From assembly GCA_902635985.1 (NCBI GenBank), contig CACPPZ010000012.1:1-41017 (forward strand): a DNA stretch of 41,017 nt, read 5' to 3'. The notes under the pieces were generated by a model that saw only the letters and a program-made list of their open reading frames with translations, did not search any database and was not told where the DNA came from. The number at the start of each line of letters is the position of its first letter. The first letter of the stretch is position 1. Position numbers and translations under genes: made by a program. This DNA is from Paracoccaceae bacterium. GTDB taxonomy: Bacteria > Pseudomonadota > Alphaproteobacteria > Rhodobacterales > Rhodobacteraceae. This document shows positions 1-9,331 of the stretch, piece by piece.

Positions 1-1
1 T

Positions 2-442
2 CTAGTTGCAAGCCTTGAAATGCCGCTTGAGCCTATTCCCGGTGGTAGCGAGGGAGCTATGATGGCTGAATTGAAGTCAGCTTATGCAGCAAAGGACCCG
101 ATCCTAATGATGATTTGGCAACCACACTGGATCTTTGCTGATCTCGATCTTAACTTTGTCGAATGGAATCCAGCGGACGGTGAATGTATAGAAGAAACTC
201 AACAAAAAGATACTGCGTGTGGCTTTCAACAGGCCGCTGTTCACAAAGTAGTTTGGGGCGGTTTTGAAGACAAATGGCCGGCTGCCTTTAAAATGGTTTC
301 AAATTTTAAACTGACTAATGCGGATGAGAATTGGGCTATTTTTGAAGTTGATAACAACGGACGTGATGTCGAAGATGTTGCGCAAGAGTGGTTAAAGACG
401 AATGAGGCACTTTGGAAGCCTTGGATCGAAGCTGCTATGTAG
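2..442 (+). CDS. Glycine betaine/TMAO-type ABC transporter substrate-binding protein, C-terminal part
   Basis: The reading frame is open from the window edge (codons in frame from base 2) to a TAG ending at 442, so this is the C-terminal 146 residues of a longer gene. The tryptophan- and aromatic-rich stretch IWQPHWIFADLDLNFVEW, followed by a C-terminal segment ending WKPWIEAAM, is typical of OpuAC/ProX periplasmic proteins, which hold quaternary amines in an aromatic cage. The ATPase and permease genes follow on the same strand, in the SBP-ATPase-permease order also used by TmoXWV TMAO importers. The ligand (glycine betaine, choline, TMAO or another) cannot be decided from this fragment. The internal ATG at 20 is not the real start. 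Confidence 0.85.
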   Translation, partial: LVASLEMPLEPIPGGSEGAMMAELKSAYAAKDPILMMIWQPHWIFADLDLNFVEWNPADGECIEETQQKDTACGFQQAAVHKVVWGGFEDKWPAAFKMVSNFKLTNADENWAIFEVDNNGRDVEDVAQEWLKTNEALWKPWIEAAM

Positions 443-463
443 TCAGCTCATTTAGAGTTTATT

Positions 464-489
464 CGAACGGCGGGTTACTCTGCCGTTCG
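464..489 (+). terminator. Hairpin after the substrate-binding protein gene
   Basis: An 8-bp perfect inverted repeat (CGAACGGC / GCCGTTCG) with a 10-nt loop starts 21 bases after the SBP stop codon. No uninterrupted T-run follows directly, so it is more likely an mRNA-stabilising or attenuating hairpin that favours SBP expression than a full terminator. The following 115 bases to the ATPase start also hold a smaller 5-bp hairpin (AGTCG 552-556 / CGACT 565-569). Confidence 0.55.
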
Positions 490-605
490 TTGCCTCTGGT
501 GATAATTTTTCTTAAAATTGCGCAAATAGTATTATAGGTTGATCTACGTGCAGTCGAGTATAAGCGACTCTATTGGTAGGGCAAATTTTATTGGGAGGAT
601 GCCGC

Positions 606-1691
606 ATGGTAAATCATGATGGTGGTCGAGATGTAAAGCTCTCATGTCGCAATGTATGGAAAATTTACGGTGATAATTCTGACTCATTTTTTATGGATCA
701 GGATGGCAAAGTTGACGACCTTCAGGAACATGTAAATAAAATCCTGCAAAGTGATCATATTGTGGCAAATGCTGATGTGAGCTTTGACGTCTATGCTGGA
801 GAAATTTTTGTCATCATGGGCCTTTCCGGCTCTGGTAAGTCTACAATTGTCCGCTGCCTTTCAAGGCTAGTTGAACCAACAGCTGGTGATATCATTCTCG
901 ATGGTGAGAACTTACTTGAAAAATCCGCTGATGAATTGATCGAAATTCGTCGTCACAAAATGGGTATGGTATTTCAGAGCTTTGGCCTTATGCCGCATCT
1001 TAATGTGATTGATAATATAGCATTCCCGTTGAAACTTCAGGGTATTGAAAAAGCAGAACGGTACTCGCAAGCTGAAAGGGTTATCGAACTCGTTGGCTTG
1101 CAGGGCCGAGAAAGTAATTTCCCAAATGAATTATCGGGTGGTCAACAGCAGCGCGTCGGTATTGCCAGATCACTTGCCGTGGAGCCAGATATTTGGTTGC
1201 TTGATGAACCCTTCTCCGCCCTTGACCCATTGATCCGTAAAAGAATGCAGGATGAGTTTTTACGCATCCAGTCAAAACTTCAAAAATCAATTGTTTTTAT
1301 AACTCATGATTTTCAAGAAGCGCTTCGCCTAGCTGATCGTATGGCAATAATGCGTGATGGAATGATCGTTCAAATTGGCCGTCCAGTTGATTTGATCCTG
1401 AACCCTGTCGATGATTATGTAAGAGAATTTACAAAAGATGTCTCCTGGGAGTCTGTTCTATGTGCATCGGATGTATGTCAGAAAACTTCAGGATCGCTCA
1501 AAGGACTGGGCCGAGTATCTGCTGATACGCAGATTGATAGTCTTCTTGGATATCTGGCTAAGAATAAGAATGGTGTTGCAGTGGAAGCTGAAGATGGCAC
1601 AGTACTTGGAATTGCAACTGCTACGGGTGTTCTAGCGGCGCTCGCAAATGGCAGCAGTGTGCCCCCTGCCAAGGTCAAGGTAACAAAGTGA
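606..1691 (+). CDS. Quaternary-amine ABC transporter ATP-binding protein (ProV/OpuAA family)
   Basis: This 361-residue cytoplasmic ATPase should energise import by the adjacent permease. Walker A (GLSGSGKST, about residues 72-80), signature LSGGQQQR, Walker B LLDEPFSALDP and the switch histidine in FITHD are all present. About 90 residues follow the ATPase core, including a CBS-like segment (VAVEAEDGTVLGIAT), as in OpuAA/ProV proteins where CBS modules sense ionic strength; here only about one repeat is seen. The start is set at ATG 606 because GGGAGG lies 7 bases upstream; an upstream in-frame TTG at 573 is less likely. The N-terminus carries a roughly 30-residue stretch (after KIYG) before the usual beta strand, also seen in ProV-type proteins. 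The stop overlaps the permease start by 4 bases. Confidence 0.9.
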   Translation: MVNHDGGRDVKLSCRNVWKIYGDNSDSFFMDQDGKVDDLQEHVNKILQSDHIVANADVSFDVYAGEIFVIMGLSGSGKSTIVRCLSRLVEPTAGDIILDGENLLEKSADELIEIRRHKMGMVFQSFGLMPHLNVIDNIAFPLKLQGIEKAERYSQAERVIELVGLQGRESNFPNELSGGQQQRVGIARSLAVEPDIWLLDEPFSALDPLIRKRMQDEFLRIQSKLQKSIVFITHDFQEALRLADRMAIMRDGMIVQIGRPVDLILNPVDDYVREFTKDVSWESVLCASDVCQKTSGSLKGLGRVSADTQIDSLLGYLAKNKNGVAVEAEDGTVLGIATATGVLAALANGSSVPPAKVKVTK

Positions 1692-3760
1692 TGAAGCTGA
1701 AGGTGGATCGAGGATTTTTCGCATGGTTATTTATTATTTTGTCCACACTGGTATTAATTTTCTTACAAGATCACCTTAAATGGCTGTCTACATATCCAAA
1801 AGAGCTGATCATTCCATTTGATCATTGGCTAAATTTAGGAATGGGTTTTCTTATTACCTATTTTGGTTGGTTTTTCATGGGTGTGTCATGGCTGCTCGAA
1901 TGGCCTATTGATGGTGTTCGCTTTGTTTTACAATCATTGCCCTGGTCGGTCGTAAGTTTCTTAATATGTGTGTTTGCTTTTATTGCAGCAGGTTGGCGAC
2001 TTGCTTTGTTTGCGCTCATATCTTGTATGTATATGGTTGTCATAGGTTACTGGTCTGAAAGTATGAATACACTCTCACTCGTAGCCATTTCCGTTCCTCT
2101 TGCCGTGCTAATTGGTTTTGGTTTTGGTGTTTGGGCGTTTCAATCACAGGCTGCCAAAAGAATAATCCTGCCGATGCTAGATATATTCCAAACTGTTCCG
2201 GCTTTTGCCTATCTTTTATTGATATTAATGCTGTTTGGTTTCGGTACCGTTGTTGGACTTATTGCTAGTATTCTTTATTCCTTCCCGCCTATGGCAAGAA
2301 ATGTGCTCGTTGGGCTTGGTCGAGTTCCTGCTGAGGTCATTGAGTCGGGCCTTATGTCGGGTGCTACAAACCGCCAGTTATTTTGGCAGGTTCGTATTCC
2401 AAGCACAAAAAGGCAGCTTCTTCTTGGTGTTAACCAGACAACTATGGCATCGCTTAGTATGGTAATTATAGCGTCAATTATAGGTGGCACTGCAGATATA
2501 GGCTGGGAAGTTCTGTCACAAATCCGTAAGGCTCAATTTGGCGAAAGTTTGCTTGCTGGATTGGTGATTGCTCTTATGGCTATACTGATCGACCGGGCCA
2601 CCTATGGATTCGCTAAAAATTCTAGTACTTATCAACCGAGAAGTAGCATGGCTTCATGGCGTTATAGTTTAATAGCTATTGCCGGAGCCGCTATATTCTT
2701 CTTACTCTCTAGCTTAATACCTGCTCTTGATATCTGGCCACGGGAGCTAGAAATAAATCTAGCACGTGGAATGAATGAAGGCCTTGAGTACATTATTATA
2801 AATTACCGTGCAGCCATTGAGACTATAAAAACCATGGCTTTCTTTTTTATTATGCTACCAGCTAAAATTGGTCTTCAGGGTTCTGTCAGCCCATTCACTT
2901 GGGGTTTTGAATTGCAGACATGGCATTCATTTAGCTATGCAATCGTTTTGACTGGCTTTTCTATCTGGTGTGGCATTCGATTTAACATGCAGCTTGGTTT
3001 CATGATTTTACTGTTTGCGATTTTCTTTTTTATTGGCCTTACGAAAATGCCATGGCCGGCAATTATGATTATCTACACATACATTGCATGGAGACTTGGC
3101 GGATTAACTCTCGCTATCGGTACTTTCTTTGGCCTTTGCTTTCTTGTCGTCAGTGGTATTTGGCCTGAAGCGATGTTATCTCTCTATTTGTGTGGTATTG
3201 CCGTGATCCTCTCATTTCTCTTTGGTTCTGGGCTTGGAATCTGGGCTGCACATAATTCAACGGTCTCGGCGATCTTACGGCCAATAAATGACACCCTTCA
3301 AACTATGCCATTGTTTGTAATTTTGATCCCTTTTGTGATGATTTTTAAAATTGGTGAATTTACCGCCCTGCTTGCTATTATCGCTTATGCAATAGTCCCT
3401 GCTATCCGCTATACAGAGCATGGATTGCGCAATCTGCCAGAGGGTGTAATCGAGGCGGCTGAGATGATGGGTTGCTCAAAGCAGCAGCTGCTTTGGACAG
3501 TTAAAATACCCTTGGCCCTGCCAGTTATGATGCTTGGGCTAAATCAAACAATAATGTACGGGATCGCTATGCTTGTGATCGCTGCACTAGTTGGAACTAA
3601 TGGACTTGAGCAAATTGTTTATATTGGGTTGAGTGATGGCAACTTTGGTTTAGGCCTCATAGCTGGAATTGGGCTCGCAATTATCGCGATGACTGCAGAT
3701 AGGATGACCCAGGCGTGGAGCTACAAGAGACAAAAAGATTTAGATCTTCAGATAGATTAA
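1688..3760 (+). CDS. Quaternary-amine ABC transporter permease, tandem-duplicated (two ProW-like domains)
   Basis: At 690 residues this is about twice the length of a usual ProW/OpuAB permease. It holds two BPD_transp_1-type domains: the first has its coupling region near GLGRVPAEVIESGLMSGAT, the second near LRNLPEGVIEAAEMMGCS. Each is followed by a matching QLLxxVxIP segment (IPSTKRQLLLGVNQT and IPLALPVMMLGLNQT), which shows internal duplication. Many hydrophobic helices lie before and between the domains. A single chain can therefore supply both halves of the membrane channel. Translation probably starts at GTG 1688 or ATG 1691, overlapping the ATPase stop, so the two are translationally coupled. 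A double-length permease is, as I recall, also a feature of TMAO (TmoV) importers in marine bacteria; this supports the amine-oxide/betaine assignment but does not prove it. Confidence 0.9.
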   Translation: MMKLKVDRGFFAWLFIILSTLVLIFLQDHLKWLSTYPKELIIPFDHWLNLGMGFLITYFGWFFMGVSWLLEWPIDGVRFVLQSLPWSVVSFLICVFAFIAAGWRLALFALISCMYMVVIGYWSESMNTLSLVAISVPLAVLIGFGFGVWAFQSQAAKRIILPMLDIFQTVPAFAYLLLILMLFGFGTVVGLIASILYSFPPMARNVLVGLGRVPAEVIESGLMSGATNRQLFWQVRIPSTKRQLLLGVNQTTMASLSMVIIASIIGGTADIGWEVLSQIRKAQFGESLLAGLVIALMAILIDRATYGFAKNSSTYQPRSSMASWRYSLIAIAGAAIFFLLSSLIPALDIWPRELEINLARGMNEGLEYIIINYRAAIETIKTMAFFFIMLPAKIGLQGSVSPFTWGFELQTWHSFSYAIVLTGFSIWCGIRFNMQLGFMILLFAIFFFIGLTKMPWPAIMIIYTYIAWRLGGLTLAIGTFFGLCFLVVSGIWPEAMLSLYLCGIAVILSFLFGSGLGIWAAHNSTVSAILRPINDTLQTMPLFVILIPFVMIFKIGEFTALLAIIAYAIVPAIRYTEHGLRNLPEGVIEAAEMMGCSKQQLLWTVKIPLALPVMMLGLNQTIMYGIAMLVIAALVGTNGLEQIVYIGLSDGNFGLGLIAGIGLAIIAMTADRMTQAWSYKRQKDLDLQID

Positions 3761-3773
3761 ATGAAAGTTAACA

Positions 3774-5204
3774 ATGATGGAAAACCTAAAAAGATTTTTT
3801 ATAAACGGTGAATGGGTGGATCCGATATCGGATCAAACTATGCTTGTGATTAACCCGGCAACAGAGGAACAAATTGGGACCGTTGCGCTTGGTAATGCAA
3901 GCGATGTTGATCTTGCAGTAGAAGCTGCAAGTGCAGCGTTTGATCAATTTTCCCAAACTACTAAGATGGATCGGCTAGATCTCTTAAAAAGTGTAATGGT
4001 CATCACAGAACGCCGCTTAGAGGATTTAGCTCAGGCTATGCGAATGGAGATGGGTGCCCCGATAACAATGGCCAGGAGTTCTCAAGCCGATGCCGCAATT
4101 GGGCATCTCCAGGGCTTTATCGATGCGCTTGAAGAACATAATGAGAGGGCCAAGTTAAAGAACGGGGACATTATGGTCCATGAACCAGTTGGCGTGTGCG
4201 GATTAATCACGCCATGGAACTGGCCCATAAACCAAATTACTTTGAAGGTTCTACCGGCATTGGCAACCGGTTGTACCTGTATTTTAAAACCGAGTGAACA
4301 CACCCCCATCTCTGCCATGATTTATGCAGAAATTTTAAATGAGGCAGGGTACCCTAAAGGGGTATTTAATCTTATTAATGGTGAGGGTCCCGTAGTTGGC
4401 GCGGCATTATCCCGTCACCCCGATATCCAGATGATGTCATTCACTGGCTCAACCCGTGCTGGTACTGCTGTAACTTGTGATGCCGCTGACACCGTAAAGC
4501 GTGTGACACTTGAACTTGGTGGAAAGTCGCCAAATCTTGTTTTTGCCGATTGTGATCTTGAGGAACGGGTTAACGCCTCTGTCGAAGAGTGCATGTTCAA
4601 TACTGGCCAATCCTGCGATGCGCCTACCAGATTGTTGGTTGAACGCGCCTGCTACGATGATGTCGTTAGAATCGCAAAGCGAGCAGCGGAAGAAACAGAC
4701 GTCGGCGACCCGGCCGATGAAGGTGATCATATTGGTCCTTTATTTGATAAGATTCAATACGAGCGAGTTCAAAGAATGATCAAGGTTGGGATCGACGAAG
4801 GCGCAACCTTGCTGGCGGGAGGTATGGGTAAACCAGAGGGAATTGATAAGGGTTGGTTTGTAAAACCGACAATCTTTTCAGATGTTTCAAATGATATGCG
4901 AATTGCCCAAGAAGAAATATTTGGTCCTGTTCTCGTAATAATCCCTTTTGAGGATGAAAGTGAGGCCATTGCCATTGCCAATGACACACCTTACGGACTT
5001 GCTGCGTATTTGCAGACTGGTGATACAGAACGTAAGGAACGCGTCGCAGCACGGCTTAAAGCAGGTGCTGTTCATATTAATGGTGCTGGAATTGAATACG
5101 GTACGCCTTTTGGCGGTTACAAACAATCAGGAAATGGTCGCGAAGGTGGTTTGATGGGTCTTGAGGACTATCTGGAGACAAAGACTCTTCATGGCCTCGA
5201 CTAA
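3774..5204 (+). CDS. NAD(P)-dependent aldehyde dehydrogenase
   Basis: This is a 476-residue ALDH-superfamily enzyme oxidising an aldehyde to a carboxylate. It is complete and of normal length. Visible are the oxyanion Asn in PWNW (N149), Lys172 of the cofactor site (LKPSE), the general base Glu247 in LELGGKSP, the catalytic Cys281 in FNTGQSC, and EEIFGPV near residue 385. It starts 13 bases after the permease stop on the same strand, so it is probably in the importer operon and may act on the imported amine or a product (for example betaine aldehyde). This is inference from position; the sequence alone does not fix the substrate. Two adjacent ATGs (3774, 3777) are possible starts and neither has a strong ribosome-binding site. 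Confidence 0.9.
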   Translation: MMENLKRFFINGEWVDPISDQTMLVINPATEEQIGTVALGNASDVDLAVEAASAAFDQFSQTTKMDRLDLLKSVMVITERRLEDLAQAMRMEMGAPITMARSSQADAAIGHLQGFIDALEEHNERAKLKNGDIMVHEPVGVCGLITPWNWPINQITLKVLPALATGCTCILKPSEHTPISAMIYAEILNEAGYPKGVFNLINGEGPVVGAALSRHPDIQMMSFTGSTRAGTAVTCDAADTVKRVTLELGGKSPNLVFADCDLEERVNASVEECMFNTGQSCDAPTRLLVERACYDDVVRIAKRAAEETDVGDPADEGDHIGPLFDKIQYERVQRMIKVGIDEGATLLAGGMGKPEGIDKGWFVKPTIFSDVSNDMRIAQEEIFGPVLVIIPFEDESEAIAIANDTPYGLAAYLQTGDTERKERVAARLKAGAVHINGAGIEYGTPFGGYKQSGNGREGGLMGLEDYLETKTLHGLD

Positions 5205-5216
5205 ACCAAACAGCTA

Positions 5217-6383
5217 TTAAGGAATAGAACGATTGATGCCTCGCACGATATGGTGATCTTTGTCAAAAAATGGAGTTTCTACGATTTTGCATGAATGCCG
5301 ACTGCCATCCGGTGTTTTTAGTACCAATGTACTGCCAGACCATTCACCAGGATTAAAAAACCGAGCGTAACCGATCCCTAGTCCTAGCGTTGGAGATGGA
5401 ACTCCTGCAGTTATATGGCCCACCTGAGTTTCTCCATCAAGGATTTGGCTCCCTGAGGTGGGAGTAGCCGTGCTGCAAGTCAGTCCCAATAGAATAGTTC
5501 GTTTGTCTGCCTGTAACAAAGCAGATCGACCGATGAAATTGGCCTTCTCCATATCTACGAAATTACCTAAGCCCGCTTCAAAAGGGGTCATTGATGTATC
5601 CATATCAGTAGTGTTGCCAAGGATGCCGCCTTCTATTCGACGGATGGTCATGGCACGGGTTGATGAAAACTCCAACCCATATGGGGCGCCTTTTTCCATC
5701 AGGTGGTCCCATAGCCGAAGATGATCTGTCTGCTTACCATCGCAGTAAATCTCGAAACCAAGTTCATTAGTAAATCCTGAACGTGAGACGTATAACTTCT
5801 GCCCGCCCAAGTCAAAATACCCAGACTGAAAGTACTTCATATTTTCGTTAATCAGTCCCGAAGATGCTGAGTTCATAATATCAATCGACGTGGGGCCTTG
5901 AACCTGGAGTACCCGCGAGTGAGGATCAGTAATTTTAACATCAAAGCCATCGCTGTGGGCCATTAGCCATGTTTCAAATGGCCCATCTGCCTGAACATAC
6001 CAGAAGCGATTGTCACTCAGTTTGAACAATACACCATCCATAAAAATGCCACCTTGAGGGGTACAGGCTAGTGCGTAATAACCACGACCCTCTTTAATTG
6101 TAGAAACTTTGCGGGTCAGAACTTTATCAAGAAATGGAACTGCATCCGGGCCAGAAATTTCAACTGGCTTTTCGGGAACGTCAAATATTAGTGCTTTGCG
6201 GCGGAGGTTCCAATATTTTGCCAGATAATCTTCGCCATTGTACACAGCAAAGAATCTTCCTGCATATACACCACGGACCATATTTTTTGTATCATGACGC
6301 TCGATAAATGGAGACTCTTCAAAACGCCTTGCACTGATTGAAACGTTGTTATCGAGATCTTTTTCTTCCTGCAAATTTACCAT
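5217..6383 (-). CDS. GcvT/DmdA-family tetrahydrofolate-dependent aminomethyl/methyl transferase
   Basis: This 388-residue stand-alone GcvT-fold protein is in the family that moves one-carbon units from amines or sulfonium compounds to tetrahydrofolate. The N-terminal fold (YWNLRRKALIFDV, VEISGPDA, VLTRKV), the central SRSGFTNELGFEIY segment and IRRIEGGILG before TPFEAGLG follow the order seen in DmdA (DMSP demethylase) and related proteins. The match is family-level; I cannot tell whether it is DmdA, and several DmdA-like relatives act on other substrates. The start is ATG 6383, with GGGAGAG a few bases upstream; an in-frame TTG at 6413 is less likely. It is convergent with the aldehyde dehydrogenase (12-bp gap) and is the last gene of its strand block. 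Confidence 0.85.
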   Translation of the reverse strand: MVNLQEEKDLDNNVSISARRFEESPFIERHDTKNMVRGVYAGRFFAVYNGEDYLAKYWNLRRKALIFDVPEKPVEISGPDAVPFLDKVLTRKVSTIKEGRGYYALACTPQGGIFMDGVLFKLSDNRFWYVQADGPFETWLMAHSDGFDVKITDPHSRVLQVQGPTSIDIMNSASSGLINENMKYFQSGYFDLGGQKLYVSRSGFTNELGFEIYCDGKQTDHLRLWDHLMEKGAPYGLEFSSTRAMTIRRIEGGILGNTTDMDTSMTPFEAGLGNFVDMEKANFIGRSALLQADKRTILLGLTCSTATPTSGSQILDGETQVGHITAGVPSPTLGLGIGYARFFNPGEWSGSTLVLKTPDGSRHSCKIVETPFFDKDHHIVRGINRSIP

Positions 6384-6477
6384 TTCGTCTCTCCCTACCG
6401 GCAATATTTCCAAGTCTCGAAGTAAATCTAATTCGAAATTTTACAATGGACTAAAAACTTACCAGTGAACAGTAAAA

Positions 6478-6515
6478 TTTATATTCTAATTTAAAATACA
6501 AATTTGGAATATAAA
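6478..6515. repeat. AT-rich inverted repeat upstream of the GcvT-like gene
   Basis: Perfect 9-bp arms TTTATATTC (6478-6486) and GAATATAAA (6507-6515) are separated by 20 bases, in the 163-bp gap between the MBL gene stop and the GcvT-like start. This could be an operator for the GcvT-like promoter or a weak terminator for the MBL gene. In such AT-rich DNA it may also be chance. Confidence 0.35.
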
Positions 6516-6546
6516 TATTTAGAAGATATGCATTCTTGAATATCAA

Positions 6547-7272
6547 TTAAGGGGCAGGGCAAAGCATACTTCGTTTCCCATCAAGGTATTCACTAACAAT
6601 TACCTTAGCTCGCGCCTTATCGAAACTGTTAAAATGACCTGCGTGGACGACACTGATATCCAGCGAAAGTATTTTATTTAGGCTTTGTATTAGGTGGTCT
6701 GGAACAGAGTGAAATAGATGATCGTAAAGTATACCGTCATAGATTGCATCCCCTGTCAGAATAATCCCAGTTTTTGGTTCAAAAATAGCAATTGATCCTG
6801 GTGAATGCCCTGGCACATGAACGATGTGAAAATGACGATTGCCAAGGTCAATCACATCACCATCATCTAACAGCCCAGTTAAAGGCGCAGGTTGATAACA
6901 CCACGTGTCAATATCAAACCCCTCAAAGGGTGATTTGCAAATGACCGATGCATCTAGGAGGTCCGCAACAATAGTTTCTCTGGATGGTTCGGCAAAAATT
7001 TTTGACTCTAAATAATGCCCATATCTTTTTTCAAACTGGCATAATCCTCCAGCGTGGTCGTGGTGGCTATGTGTACATAGTGCAATTATTGGCCGATCCG
7101 ATATCTCTGTAATAGCTGCTGTGAGAGATGTAAGCCCAAATCCTGTGTCGATCACTAAGTCTCGGTCTCGGCCCTTTATATGCCAGATATTACATCGCCA
7201 GTCAGCAGAGATGAATTTCTCACGAATTCGAGACACTCCATCGCCGAGTTTCGTAATCTCATAATTCTCCAT
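6547..7272 (-). CDS. MBL-fold metallo-hydrolase
   Basis: This is a 241-residue metallo-beta-lactamase-fold hydrolase. The metal-binding motif is THSHHDHAGG (H68, H70, D72, H73), followed by HVPGHSPGS, the bridging aspartate in LTGDAIYD and a final histidine in VVHAGHF, so a complete dinuclear metal site is present. The length and simple layout resemble glyoxalase II-like or lactonase-like members. The substrate cannot be read from sequence. It lies in the same-strand block as the GH1 enzyme and the GcvT-like protein, with about 100 bases to the upstream gene and 163 to the downstream one, so co-transcription is possible but not tight. No signal peptide is seen. Confidence 0.85.
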   Translation of the reverse strand: MENYEITKLGDGVSRIREKFISADWRCNIWHIKGRDRDLVIDTGFGLTSLTAAITEISDRPIIALCTHSHHDHAGGLCQFEKRYGHYLESKIFAEPSRETIVADLLDASVICKSPFEGFDIDTWCYQPAPLTGLLDDGDVIDLGNRHFHIVHVPGHSPGSIAIFEPKTGIILTGDAIYDGILYDHLFHSVPDHLIQSLNKILSLDISVVHAGHFNSFDKARAKVIVSEYLDGKRSMLCPAP

Positions 7273-7372
7273 TGGATACCTAATTCTCTTTGCAGTCTTT
7301 ATATTTCTGTATAGCGACTTTTATTTTATGTATCTTCGCTTTTCTTGGGAAAGTGTAAGTGAATATAAATTT

Positions 7373-8701
7373 TTAGGAATTTAAAGATAGAGCCCATTCA
7401 TTAAAAGATGCTTTTGGTGTCCTCTTTTGTGTTTCAAAGTCCACGTGTACTATTCCAAAACGTTTTTCATATCCAAAAGCCCATTCGAAATTATCAAGAA
7501 GTGACCAATAAAAAAATCCTTGCAAATTCACACCCTCGTCAATGGCTGCTCGCGCAGCAGCGAGGTGAGAGAAAATGTAATCAATGCGACTAGGGTCGTA
7601 GACTATTTCATTCTGTATTTCATCTGCACACGCCATACCATTTTCAGTAACTAGCAAGGGTAAGTTACCTGTATAATTTCTACTCACGCGTACTAGCAGG
7701 TTTTTTAAACCCTCTGGATAAATTTCCCAACCCATTTGGGTCTTATCCATTGACCCCTCAATATCTTTAAGAGATGGCCAAGGCTCTCCTGGATCATCAG
7801 CTACAATTCCTCTTGTATAGTAATTTATGCCAAGCCAATCGATTGGTTCAGAAATTAGGCTCATATCGTCCTCAAAGTTCTTTGGCATAAATTCATAAAG
7901 TTTATTGAGAATATCTTGAGGGTATACGCCTTTAAATATTGCGTCCAGGAACCAACGATTATGAATTCCGTCGAGGCGGTCTTTTGCATTCACATCAGAA
8001 GGTTTGTTACTCGCTGGATGAGCCTCAGTAAGGTTCAATACAACACCAAGATTCGAAGTTCCTAGTGAACGCATCGCATCGACCGATAATCCGTGTGCAA
8101 GTAAGATATGATGCATAGCTCTGGCAGCTGCTCGTATATCTCGCAAACCTGGTGCGTGATGCCCAAGGAAGTAACTGAGCCATGCTACACACCAAGGTTC
8201 ATTTATCGTTGCAACAGTGTCTATGCGATCCCCAACACATTGAATAACAGCATTAGTGTGATCCACAAACCGTTTTGCTGTTTCTCGATTTGCCCAGCCG
8301 CCAATATCAGCCAATGCCGATGGTAAATCCCAATGATAAAGTGTAAGGTTAGGCCTCAAATTTCTTGCACAAATAGCATCGACCAAACGGTCATAAAATT
8401 CTAAGCCTTCTTTATTTATAGTTTTACCATTAGGCATTACTCTCGCCCAGGATGTTGAAAATCTATAGGCGTCAAATCCACATGCTTGAACCAGATCCAA
8501 ATCCTCTTCAAAACGATGAAAATGATCGCATGCTGTGAATCCATTTTCGGCTTTAAACACATTTTTGGGCGTCGCAGAAAAGGTATCCCAATGACAAGGG
8601 CCGCAATTGCCATTCGAGGAACCTTCTATTTGATAGGCAGCAGTTGCCGTTCCAAATATAAATCCTTTTGGGAAATCGCTTCTGGTGAATTTAATTGGCA
8701 T
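7373..8701 (-). CDS. Family 1 glycoside hydrolase (beta-glucosidase)
   Basis: This is a 442-residue complete GH1 enzyme. The acid/base glutamate is E168 in TINEPW, the nucleophile is E353 in LLVTENG, and the sugar-binding N-terminus FIFGTATAAYQIEG and C-terminal GFFYWSLLDNFEWAFGY are all present. It should hydrolyse beta-glucosides or related beta-glycosides by the retaining mechanism in the cytoplasm, as no signal peptide is visible. No sugar transporter lies beside it, so its substrate source is unclear; an osmolyte glycoside or a glycoconjugate is possible. The upstream gap to the SnoaL-like gene is 56 bases. Confidence 0.93.
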   Translation of the reverse strand: MPIKFTRSDFPKGFIFGTATAAYQIEGSSNGNCGPCHWDTFSATPKNVFKAENGFTACDHFHRFEEDLDLVQACGFDAYRFSTSWARVMPNGKTINKEGLEFYDRLVDAICARNLRPNLTLYHWDLPSALADIGGWANRETAKRFVDHTNAVIQCVGDRIDTVATINEPWCVAWLSYFLGHHAPGLRDIRAAARAMHHILLAHGLSVDAMRSLGTSNLGVVLNLTEAHPASNKPSDVNAKDRLDGIHNRWFLDAIFKGVYPQDILNKLYEFMPKNFEDDMSLISEPIDWLGINYYTRGIVADDPGEPWPSLKDIEGSMDKTQMGWEIYPEGLKNLLVRVSRNYTGNLPLLVTENGMACADEIQNEIVYDPSRIDYIFSHLAAARAAIDEGVNLQGFFYWSLLDNFEWAFGYEKRFGIVHVDFETQKRTPKASFNEWALSLNS

Positions 8702-8757
8702 TTTAATCTTTGCTTCTCTGCTATTTCAAAATAGCACGTAAATTATTTTTAAATGTC

Positions 8758-9231
8758 TTATCCCTCATAAGGTAGAGATGAATGATGCAGAACTATTTTT
8801 AAGTTTCCGCTAGAATCCTGTTTATATCCCCAGCTCTTATCCACTTTTGTAATATCACCATTTTTATCAACCAAAGTTACCCATCCCATCCACATAGCCA
8901 CAGTTTCTTCAATAAATATATTAGCCGTATCAAACTGAACTTCTCTCCAATATTTTAGTCCAAATCCACTATCGTTGGGAAATTTAGGATTGTGTCCGAC
9001 AAAGTAGGATAAAGTTCCCTCTTTATCATTGCGAAAGGTTTTTTGGCCACCGCTTAAAGTCGGTTTGAATAATATTGATCCAAGATCAAAGCCATATAAG
9101 TCGTCTAAAAGTTTACTCGCGAGCGAGTTAGCTTTTTTTATACCATCAGCTTCAAATATTTTTGAAATTTCAATCAGACCCTCACCCCAAGCTTGTCTTG
9201 CTTCAGAAACATCTTTCTCTGATATTGGCAT
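8758..9231 (-). CDS. SnoaL/NTF2-like small protein of unknown function
   Basis: This 157-residue soluble protein starts AWGEGLIEIS near residue 14, carries a central LYGFDLGSILFKPT segment and ends VLHHSSLPY. The helix-rich N-terminus, strand-rich C-terminus and terminal HHSS motif fit the SnoaL/NTF2-like superfamily, including a bacterial group often misannotated as phosphoribosyl-AMP cyclohydrolase. GAGG lies just before the ATG. It stands between the GH1 gene and the HD/PhyH pair on one strand, with roughly 100 bases to the HD gene. I do not assign a reaction. Confidence 0.7.
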   Translation of the reverse strand: MPISEKDVSEARQAWGEGLIEISKIFEADGIKKANSLASKLLDDLYGFDLGSILFKPTLSGGQKTFRNDKEGTLSYFVGHNPKFPNDSGFGLKYWREVQFDTANIFIEETVAMWMGWVTLVDKNGDITKVDKSWGYKQDSSGNLKIVLHHSSLPYEG

Positions 9232-9331
9232 ATTTACCTCATTATTTACTAAAAATAGTCATATTATGATAGGGGAAGTAACTGTCTGAAACCAAACATG
9301 CAATATTTTCCATGTCCTCATACTTTAAAAA

